A program made the translations under genes and the position numbers. The notes under the pieces are model-generated. The model saw only the letters and a list, made by a program, of their open reading frames with translations. It did not search any database and was not told the origin of the DNA. Below are positions 1 to 5,082 of a stretch of DNA of 5,633 bases, piece by piece (within the stretch, counting starts at the first letter, position 1; each line of letters starts with the position of its first letter). Origin of the DNA: Puniceicoccaceae bacterium (GTDB lineage: Bacteria; Verrucomicrobiota; Verrucomicrobiia; Opitutales; Coraliomargaritaceae); assembly GCA_003567255.1 (NCBI GenBank), contig PWZW01000025.1, positions 1 through 5,633 of the forward strand, read 5' to 3'.

Positions 1-664
1 GGATGCGGATGTCTCCATTTCGGCGGATCAGGCCGGTGAGGCTCCAGGTGAGCGGTCCGAGGTCGCCAGTTGCATAGCCGGAGTGCGTCCACCCATCGCT
101 CACCGAGTTGTACTCGGTGCGTGCCATGCCCGTGAGTTCACTTTCTGCTTGGCGACGGGGAATGCGCCGGTCCGTTGCGTTGACCACACCGCCGACCGCG
201 TTGCTTCCATAGAGCAGGGTGGCCGGGCCGCGCACCAGTTCAACCTCCTCAACCATGTGTGGCTCCAGAGCCACCGCGTGGTCGAGACTGCCAATAGATG
301 CATCCAGGGTGTCGATCCCATTGCTAAGGATACGAATCCGATCGTTGCTAAACCCTCGAATGATCGGGCGACTGGCCCCGGGGAAATAGTTGGTGCTGGA
401 AATGCCGGGCAGTCCGTCCAGCGTCTCGCCAATCGATGCCTCCAGCCGGGGAGCCAGATCTTCCGCCTCCAGAAAGAGGGTCGGCTGAGCAAAGTCCTCG
501 GCCAAGCTACGAAACGCAAAACCCCTCACTTCAAAAGCCTCCAGCTCCAGAGGCGCTTCCTCGTTTTCAGCCTGTAAGACGTTGAGGACGCCCGTCAGCG
601 CAAGGGTCTGCAACATCACAAGTCTACGAGCTCCTTGTTTCCATTTATTTGCATTAGTCATCAT
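1..664 (-). CDS. TonB-dependent outer-membrane receptor, N-terminal part (ZnuD-like plug domain), cut by left window edge
   Basis: Outer-membrane receptor for energised uptake of a metal, heme or other large ligand, driven by TonB-ExbBD. About 221 codons are present; the beta-barrel lies outside the window. Residues 1-31 form a signal peptide (basic start, hydrophobic LVMLQTLALTGVLNVLQA, likely cleavage after A31). A TonB-box-like segment, LEAFEVRG, follows at about 40-47. The plug domain (about 60-170) shows GETLDGLPGIS, RPIIRGFSNDRIRILSNG, DASIGSLDHAVALEP, VEEVELVRGPATLLYGSNAVGGVVN and a terminal RRIP. This order, especially LDxLPGISSTN and SxDHAVALEP, is what I know from ZnuD-type zinc/heme receptors, so zinc is the best substrate guess, but the plug alone cannot settle it. 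Two ATGs in tandem (664 and 661) can start it; residue numbers here use 661. No clear Shine-Dalgarno sequence is seen. It is divergent from the NhaC gene. Confidence 0.9.
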   Translation of the reverse strand, partial: MMTNANKWKQGARRLVMLQTLALTGVLNVLQAENEEAPLELEAFEVRGFAFRSLAEDFAQPTLFLEAEDLAPRLEASIGETLDGLPGISSTNYFPGASRPIIRGFSNDRIRILSNGIDTLDASIGSLDHAVALEPHMVEEVELVRGPATLLYGSNAVGGVVNATDRRIPRRQAESELTGMARTEYNSVSDGWTHSGYATGDLGPLTWSLTGLIRRNGDIRI

Positions 665-698
665 TTAACTACGCTTTGAGTTTATTACGCTACTTGTC

Positions 699-740
699 AA
701 ACATTTTATTTTGAGTAATCAAAACAAGGGGAAAATGTTT
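699..740. repeat. 9-bp perfect inverted repeat, 24-base spacer
   Basis: AAACATTTT at 699-707 is the exact reverse complement of AAAATGTTT at 732-740. It lies in the middle of the divergent region and could be two half-sites of an operator or the base of a long hairpin in a leader transcript. The arms are A/T-rich, so chance in an AT-rich region is a real alternative. Confidence 0.5.
709..724. repeat. Short palindrome TTTTGA-GTAA-TCAAAA, possible operator
   Basis: TTTTGA (709-714) and TCAAAA (719-724) are perfect 6-bp arms around GTAA. The palindrome sits inside the larger inverted repeat at 699-740, with centres three bases apart. The size and symmetry suit a dimeric helix-turn-helix repressor. 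No family can be assigned from the sequence alone. Confidence 0.4.
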
Positions 741-765
741 TGGTTTTTAAGCAACGGCTTTCGAT

Positions 766-2367
766 TTGCGCCGGAGAGTAAAGCGGTCCAGCGTTTGGAT
801 TGTGGCTTTCAGATGGAATCGTTGCGGGTGGTTTTGCGCGGGAATATGCTTCCTGCTCTGCCGCAACCTAGTGGCTACGCCGAATTTGGCGGGAAGCTTG
901 GAAGGGGGTGCTGCCATCCCGCTTTCGGAGGGGCCCAGCTTTGGCTTCTGGGCTTTGCTCCCGCCAATGATCACGGTACTTCTCTGTTTTTGGCTGCGCA
1001 AACCATTGCTTGCCCTCGGGGGAGGCATCCTTAGCGGATTGACTGTGATCGGCACGCAAGCGCCTGCTGGATTTGCGGAGATTTGGAAGCTTTTCCCTTT
1101 GCAGACGTTTTTATTTCTGGGTGCATTTTTGTTCTTTTTCGGCGTTGTTTTCGGTCTCTGGTCGCGCAATGGCGCGGCATTGGCCGTGGCTGAGCAGGTC
1201 ACGAGGCGGTGTGTGCGGGGACCACGTTCTGCCAAGTTGGTTACCTGGGCTCTGGGAGTTTTGTTTTTTCAGGGTGGAGGATTCAGCGCGCTCATGGTTG
1301 GCGCATCCATGCGGCCGGTAGCGGACCGGCAGCGGGTCAGCCATGAAGAGTTGGCCTACATCGTGGACGCGACGGCGTCTCCGATCTCGGTGCTTCTCCC
1401 ATTCAATGCCTGGCCGTTTTACGTGCAGGGGTTGTTGGCGGGGACCGGTGCAGTGTTTTTGGCGACGGAAGCCCAGCGAATAGGCTTTTTCTTTCAAGCG
1501 GTTCCGCTGTTCTTCTTTGCCGCGCTTTCGGTCTGTTTTACCCTCCTTTTGGCCCTGGATAGGCTACCTTTTATGGGAAGGCGCTTTCGTGCCGCAGCGA
1601 GGCGCTCGAGGGAGACCGGGGCCTTGGACCGTCCGGGTGCAGCGCCATTGGCAAGCTTTCAAGCTATGCAACCGCAGGTGCCCGATCACTACTGCCCGCA
1701 GGCGCGTGAATTTTTCTACCCGATGGTCGGTGCGTGCCTGGTCCTTGGTTTATTAGTGGCACTTGAGGCAATCCATCTGCTCCCTTTCGGACTCCTCCTG
1801 AGTGCTGGGCTGGCGGTGTGGATCAGCTATCGCCGAGGGCTTGGCAGGAGGGAGTTGACTTCGGGTATTTCGGGTGGGTTGTGGGCAGTGCTGCCAGTGG
1901 GTGGCTTGCTCACTGCAGCCATCTTTTTAGGTGTCCTGAGTCAGGTCATGGGAGCGGGGACCTGGGTTGCTGAAATTGCGGGGCCCCACCTCGCTTATTG
2001 GGCGCTGCCCATTTTTTGTTTTGTGCTCACCTTTCTGATCGCCTTCGGGACGGGGACGAGCTGGGGCACGTTTGCGGTGACGCTTCCGCTTCTAATACCG
2101 CTGGGCTTGGAGGTGAGTGCACTGAATGCGCTGAATGCGGAGTTGCTCTTTTGTCTGGTCATTTTCGCGGCGGCCATCAATGGCAGCATCTTTGGAGACC
2201 AATGCTCTCCGATTTCCGATACCTCCATTCTGAGCAGTATGGCCACCGGTTGTGATTTGATGGACCATGTGAAGACGCAGATGGTGCCGTCTGCCTGCGC
2301 CGCAGTCTTCGCCGTTTTGGGCTGGACACTCTTGGTGTTGTTAATGATCAAGCCGCTAGGGATTTAG
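766..2367 (+). CDS. NhaC-family Na+/H+ antiporter-like membrane protein
   Basis: Inner-membrane secondary transporter of the Na_H_antiporter (NhaC) family, which exchanges Na+ or an organic solute for protons. 533 residues if the TTG at 766 is used. Many hydrophobic segments are visible, with a hydrophilic loop at about 270-315. Family signatures: SMRPVADRQRVSHEELAYIVDATASPI (181-207), FGTGTSWGTFAVTLPLLIPL (427-446) and INGSIFGDQCSPISDTSILSS (471-491), followed by CDLMDHVKTQ. Asp201, Asp478 and Asp485 are kept. The usual FFDDY acidic pair reads FFQGGGF (167-173), and the usual GDHCSP reads GDQCSP, so ion coupling may differ. The start is doubtful: an in-frame stop ends at 750, TTG 766 and GTG 802 both lack a Shine-Dalgarno sequence, and the first in-frame ATG (967) would remove the start of the first core helix. 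Residues about 20-37 look like a signal or extra membrane segment. The stop overlaps the convergent recO end by four bases. Confidence 0.87.
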   Translation: MRRRVKRSSVWIVAFRWNRCGWFCAGICFLLCRNLVATPNLAGSLEGGAAIPLSEGPSFGFWALLPPMITVLLCFWLRKPLLALGGGILSGLTVIGTQAPAGFAEIWKLFPLQTFLFLGAFLFFFGVVFGLWSRNGAALAVAEQVTRRCVRGPRSAKLVTWALGVLFFQGGGFSALMVGASMRPVADRQRVSHEELAYIVDATASPISVLLPFNAWPFYVQGLLAGTGAVFLATEAQRIGFFFQAVPLFFFAALSVCFTLLLALDRLPFMGRRFRAAARRSRETGALDRPGAAPLASFQAMQPQVPDHYCPQAREFFYPMVGACLVLGLLVALEAIHLLPFGLLLSAGLAVWISYRRGLGRRELTSGISGGLWAVLPVGGLLTAAIFLGVLSQVMGAGTWVAEIAGPHLAYWALPIFCFVLTFLIAFGTGTSWGTFAVTLPLLIPLGLEVSALNALNAELLFCLVIFAAAINGSIFGDQCSPISDTSILSSMATGCDLMDHVKTQMVPSACAAVFAVLGWTLLVLLMIKPLGI

Positions 2368-3002
2368 CCAGCGTCTTTGCAAAGGCTGGCTCTGAAATCC
2401 GTTTCCGCCTCCAGCCAACGGAGGAGATCATTTTTCAAGCTCCCTACAGTAAGGTCCAACTGTGCATCCATTTCCGGAGGAATCTCACCAAATAGAAGCG
2501 GTTTGAGGATCTGTTTATGGGCGAGAGACAACTTGCTAAACCAACTTTCTCGGACTGCGTAGCCCTCATCCCGCGCCATCAGGTAGAGCGCTTTGAGGAG
2601 CACCAGTGAGGTTGGAGCGCCTGCTTCCAAGAGGTCAAAAGCACGTACCGAAAGGTCGTAGAAAGGCTCCGCTACCTGCATTTGATGGGTATTGGCAAGG
2701 AGTAGACGACCGAATTCAGCAGCCCCCTGAAGTCGTGCATATTGAGCGCCAATGGCTGATCTTCTTTTTAATAAACGGTAGGTTTTGACGAAGTAGAGGC
2801 CTCCGCCATCGGCACCTTCAAGGGTCAATTCAGCGCTATCGAAAAGGTCAGGGAAGTCGCTGCCCCGCTTGGTGCTGGATTGGCGCATTAGGCAGATCAC
2901 GGCACCCAGTTCCGGGCTAAGGCAGTGGAGTTTCAGAAAGTGCTCACCGGAAACTTCCTTTTTCAGGAGCAAGCCCTCCGTTCGCCGGGCTTGTTTCTTC
3001 AT
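2364..3002 (-). CDS. recO: DNA repair protein RecO
   Basis: RecO works in the cytoplasm with RecR (and RecF) to load RecA onto SSB-coated single-stranded DNA for gap repair, and anneals complementary strands. The 212 residues begin with the OB-fold signature (EGLLLKKEVSGEHFLKLHCLSPELGAVICLMR, given in parts: EGLLLKKEVSGE at 9-20 and LSPELGA at 28-34). LFDSAELTLEG and GLYFVKTYRLLKRR (about 53-81) follow, then a helical region (85-205) with the RecO-like YARLQGAAEFGRLLL. It is shorter than E. coli RecO (about 240 residues) and has no CxxC pairs for the zinc finger found in some RecO proteins. The ATG overlaps the DUF502 stop as ATGA (3002-2999), so translation is probably coupled; GAGGG about 7 bases upstream may help. 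The last codons form part of a hairpin shared with the convergent nhaC end. Confidence 0.83.
   Translation of the reverse strand: MKKQARRTEGLLLKKEVSGEHFLKLHCLSPELGAVICLMRQSSTKRGSDFPDLFDSAELTLEGADGGGLYFVKTYRLLKRRSAIGAQYARLQGAAEFGRLLLANTHQMQVAEPFYDLSVRAFDLLEAGAPTSLVLLKALYLMARDEGYAVRESWFSKLSLAHKQILKPLLFGEIPPEMDAQLDLTVGSLKNDLLRWLEAETDFRASLCKDAG
2366..2391. terminator. Hairpin over the convergent nhaC/recO stops, possible bidirectional terminator
   Basis: AGCCAGC (2366-2372) pairs perfectly with GCTGGCT (2385-2391). Between them, after a two-base GT bulge, CTTTGCAAAG (2375-2384) is itself self-complementary and extends the stem. The hairpin includes the last two bases of the nhaC stop codon and the final seven or eight codons of recO. 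No T-run follows on either strand, so it is not a classical intrinsic terminator. It may still stop or protect both converging transcripts. Confidence 0.45.
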
Positions 3003-3694
3003 TCCCGGCCCTCGGAGGTTTTTGGTGTTTGCGCCACCGCACTGGCCGGATTGCTCACTTCAACCGCCTCACTGCCTGACCATGGAGGCACCACAGCGCC
3101 ACCTGAGATAATCAGCTTCATCCCCTCCGATATGGTCATATCCATTTGAACCACGTCTGCCGTCGGTAGCATCAAAAGAAAGCCGCTCGTCGGGTTGGGG
3201 GGGGTGGGTACGAAGACATTAACCACCTCATTTCCGGTTTTCTCCTGCACCTCTCCCTTGGCTTTATTGGTAAGAAAACCCAGGGCATAGCTCCCTTTAC
3301 GTGGGTATTCGATCAACACCACTTCCTGAAAGACTGCTTTTTTTTGCTCGCTGAAAGTATCGACAATTTGGCGGACCGTCCGGTAGACCACGTTGATCAA
3401 GGGGACACGGTCGAGCAACCGTTCGAAGCGGGTAAGGAAAAACCGCGCAATGACAAAGCGGGAGCAAAACCCAAGGACCGTGATCATAAGGAAAACAATC
3501 AGCGTCGCCACGATGCGTAGGATGACCTCTACAAAAAGATTGTTTCGAATTTCATAGTCCAAAAACCCGAAGAACAATTCACTCGCCGGAGCACCCACCT
3601 TCGCGAGTAGGAAATTGATGATGAATATAGTGACCCCGAGCGGTAAAATCACAAACAAACCGGTGATGAAGGAATTCCGAATCAGGACTAACAT
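2999..3694 (-). CDS. DUF502 family inner-membrane protein
   Basis: Membrane protein of the DUF502 family, whose biochemical role is unknown to me. From ATG 3694 it has 231 residues. Two transmembrane segments are clear: about 9-31 (FITGLFVILPLGVTIFIINF) and about 55-83 (VILRIVATLIVFLMITVLGF). The soluble part carries the family blocks RVPLINVVYRTVRQIVDTFS (96-115), FVPTPPNPTSGFLLMLPTAD (161-180) and MTISEGMKLIISGGAVVP (186-203), with a variable low-complexity tail (205-231) usual for the family. The frame stays open upstream to 3829, but the extra 45 residues are basic, unlike the family and inside the divergent promoter region, so I prefer 3694; GGGGAG lies unusually close, one base before the ATG. 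The gene overlaps recO by ATGA. An A8 and a C8 run (coding strand) lie within the coding region. Confidence 0.88.
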   Translation of the reverse strand: MLVLIRNSFITGLFVILPLGVTIFIINFLLAKVGAPASELFFGFLDYEIRNNLFVEVILRIVATLIVFLMITVLGFCSRFVIARFFLTRFERLLDRVPLINVVYRTVRQIVDTFSEQKKAVFQEVVLIEYPRKGSYALGFLTNKAKGEVQEKTGNEVVNVFVPTPPNPTSGFLLMLPTADVVQMDMTISEGMKLIISGGAVVPPWSGSEAVEVSNPASAVAQTPKTSEGRE

Positions 3695-3857
3695 ACTCCC
3701 CGGATGATCCCGGTTTTTACAGTGCATGCAAGAACGGGTAATGGAAAATCTCCCCGCTTTAGCTCCGTATGGCTTGCAGATCGTATGCTGCACGTGTCCA
3801 CCGGCCCGCTTTGGCTTAGAAGTGGACAAGTTGAGTCTTTTGCTAAAGAAAAGAGGA
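3695..3857. promoter_or_regulatory. Divergent intergenic region between DUF502-recO operon and the Rrf2 regulator
   Basis: 163 bases that should carry the promoters of both divergent units. No convincing -35/-10 pair is seen; TGTAAAAA on the minus strand (about 3722-3715) resembles an extended -10 without a good -35. An inverted repeat (3795-3828) lies just before the Rrf2 gene. Regulators of this family often bind their own promoter, so an operator here is plausible. Confidence 0.4.
3795..3828. repeat. 7-bp inverted repeat upstream of the Rrf2 gene, candidate operator or leader hairpin
   Basis: TGTCCAC (3795-3801) and GTGGACA (3822-3828) are perfect reverse complements separated by 20 bases. 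The second arm ends 29 bases before the Rrf2 ATG. The arm centres are 27 bases apart, about two and a half helical turns, so the arms may be two half-sites or may pair in the 5' leader RNA. Confidence 0.4.
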
Positions 3858-4271
3858 ATGAAGTTGTCTTTGAAACTGGAGTACGCCTGCCGTGCGCTCG
3901 CTCAGCTGGCGCGTATTCATGAGCAGGGAAGCCTCGCGCATGTGGAGCTTTTGGCCGACCATGAACAGATCCCGGCAAATTACCTCGTACAGATTCTAAA
4001 CGAGCTTCGTAATGCCAACATCGTGATCAGCCGTCGGGGCAAATCGGGAGGCTATGCCTTGGCTCGTGGCCCCGAGCAAATCAGCTTGGCTGAAATTGTC
4101 CGTGCCGTGGATCCGGATTTACTGGAGCCCAAATTACGTCCGGAGGGGCAATCCGGCCCCAGGGTCAGCCAGGTCTGGAGCGATATTTCTGACCAGCTGG
4201 TAAAGACCATTGGGGGCTTTACGCTGTGGGATCTCGTTGATGAGAAACGCGGCGAGATGTACTATATCTAA
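3858..4271 (+). CDS. Rrf2-family winged-helix transcriptional regulator, without Fe-S cysteines
   Basis: DNA-binding repressor or activator of the Rrf2 family (IscR, NsrR, RsrR, CymR group), 137 residues. The winged helix-turn-helix fills about 1-87: MKLSLKLEYACRALAQLARI, then IPANYLVQILNELRNANIV as the recognition-helix region, and the wing SRRGKSGGYALARG (58-71), with ISLAEIVRAVD (75-85). The C-terminal helix (about 103-128, VWSDISDQLVKTIGGFTLWDLV) is the dimer helix. The three-cysteine loop that binds an Fe-S cluster in IscR and NsrR is missing; the only cysteine is Cys11. This places it with cluster-free members such as CymR, which respond through a partner protein. ATG 3858 is chosen because it gives the family-typical N-terminus; GAGGA directly abuts it, an unusually short spacing. 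Its targets are unknown. It converges on the amidotransferase gene with a 10-base gap. Confidence 0.88.
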   Translation: MKLSLKLEYACRALAQLARIHEQGSLAHVELLADHEQIPANYLVQILNELRNANIVISRRGKSGGYALARGPEQISLAEIVRAVDPDLLEPKLRPEGQSGPRVSQVWSDISDQLVKTIGGFTLWDLVDEKRGEMYYI

Positions 4272-4281
4272 GTGGCCTTGA

Positions 4282-5082
4282 TCAGCCCCTGGCCTTGGTA
4301 ACGAGGGCTTGAAAAAGCCTCTGTTGGCGCGGTATGCTTGGCAGATACTCCGGGTGCCATTGCACACCGACAAGGAAAGGGTAGGACGGATCCTCAATCG
4401 CTTGGACGACGCCGGCGCGATCCCTCGCCGAAATCTGGAGGGATTTACCGAGGCGGTGGATGGCCTGGTCGTGCAGGCAGTTGACTTGGCAACGCTCCTT
4501 TTCCAAAATTTTATAGAGGAGGGAGTTCGGGTTCACCTCGACAAGGTGTTTTGCATAAACGGAAGCCACTTTCCCAATTTCAGTGTAAAAACCATCAATG
4601 TCTTGGTGGAGGGTACCGCCCCGCTCGATATTTATGAACTGTGCGCCGCGGCAAATCCCGAGGATCGGGCACTGGCGTTCAATGGCATCTTCCAAGAGAC
4701 GCCGCTCGCAACGGTCGCGGTCCAGGTCAACTCCGCTCGCGCGAAGCGAAAAAAGCCTGCGGAAAAGAAAAAGTAGCGGAGCCAATAGCCAAGAGGTGAG
4801 CAACCCCCGCTCCCGTTTTTTGGGTGGGTCAACCGGTGGGGCTTCTGTTGGATCCAAGAGCTCCCGGTAGGAGTCCGGATCCACGTCCGCGCCTCCACCA
4901 ATGATCAGTCCGTCAAAGGGGGGCAGCGAAGTGTGCTCTCTGAGCTTTTTAGGCTGCAAACGAATCGGTTTTCCACCCGCGCGACGGATGGCTACGGAGG
5001 TAAAAAACCAGGCGGGGAATCCCCCGCGATCAGGGCCAGTCACCGCAATTCGGGGCCGGGCATTGGCTTGGGCGGATTTCAT
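4282..5082 (-). CDS. Class I glutamine amidotransferase / gamma-glutamyl-GABA hydrolase family protein (peptidase C26), with hydrophobic insertion
   Basis: Probably hydrolyses a gamma-glutamyl or similar amide bond, as PuuD does for gamma-glutamyl-GABA. 266 residues. Visible in order: RIAVTGP (11-17), FDGLIIGGGADVDPDSY (56-72), the nucleophile elbow ILGICRGAQFINIERGGTLHQDI (140-162, in parts GICRGAQ with Cys144), VNCLHDQAIHRLG (200-212) and VGVQWHPEY (238-246) with His243 and Glu245, completing a Cys-His-Glu triad. Between the first and second blocks sits an unusual basic and hydrophobic stretch (about 88-117, GLLTSWLLAPLLFLF then RRLFSLR) absent from the typical family members I know; it could attach the protein to the membrane. 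Its ATG overlaps the upstream amidoligase stop as ATGA (5082-5079) and lacks its own Shine-Dalgarno sequence, so the two are translationally coupled and probably act on the same substrate. PuuD identity is not claimed. Confidence 0.88.
   Translation of the reverse strand: MKSAQANARPRIAVTGPDRGGFPAWFFTSVAIRRAGGKPIRLQPKKLREHTSLPPFDGLIIGGGADVDPDSYRELLDPTEAPPVDPPKKRERGLLTSWLLAPLLFLFRRLFSLRASGVDLDRDRCERRLLEDAIERQCPILGICRGAQFINIERGGTLHQDIDGFYTEIGKVASVYAKHLVEVNPNSLLYKILEKERCQVNCLHDQAIHRLGKSLQISARDRAGVVQAIEDPSYPFLVGVQWHPEYLPSIPRQQRLFQALVTKARG

Larger units (their letters stand above)
665..765. promoter_or_regulatory. Divergent intergenic control region between the TonB receptor and NhaC genes
   Basis: About 100 bases, markedly richer in A/T than the flanking genes, must hold the promoters for both divergent genes. 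It contains two nested inverted repeats (listed separately). Promoter-like pieces are weak: TTGACA on the minus strand (700-695) has no good -10 at 16-18 bases, and TAAAAT on the minus strand (708-703) has no good -35. TACGCT occurs twice, at 670-675 and 686-691. I cannot place transcription starts. The repeats suggest a regulator binding site, for example for a Fur/Zur-type metal repressor if the receptor takes up zinc, but the bases do not clearly match a known Zur or Fur box. Confidence 0.45.

Noticed and set aside
83..577. Long plus-strand open frame opposite the TonB receptor
   Set aside because: It is antisense to a clear plug domain with strong family motifs and its translation has no recognisable features.
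695..700. Perfect TTGACA (-35-like) on the minus strand upstream of the TonB receptor
   Set aside because: At 16-18 bases downstream the sequence is AAAGCG-like with no -10 resemblance, so it was not called as a promoter.
1995..2351. Open minus-strand frame opposite the antiporter C-terminus
   Set aside because: It is a shadow of the highly conserved GTSWGTF and GDQCSPISDT region; no sensible protein is seen.
3723..3796. Palindromes TGCATGCA (3723-3730) and CACGTG (3791-3796)
   Set aside because: Short self-complementary words expected by chance, with no supporting spacing or promoter context.
3695..3829. 45-residue N-terminal extension of DUF502
   Set aside because: It is basic, not hydrophobic, unlike the family, and lies in the divergent promoter region. 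The family-like start is at 3694.
4274..4297. Direct repeat GGCCTTG at 4274-4280 and 4291-4297
   Set aside because: Seven bases at the 3' end of convergent genes with no flanking mobile element; likely chance.
4305..4320. Hairpin GGCTT-GAAA-AAGCC near the convergent Rrf2/amidotransferase ends
   Set aside because: Only a 5-bp stem (one extra G-U pair) within coding sequence and no T-tract after it; too weak to call a terminator.
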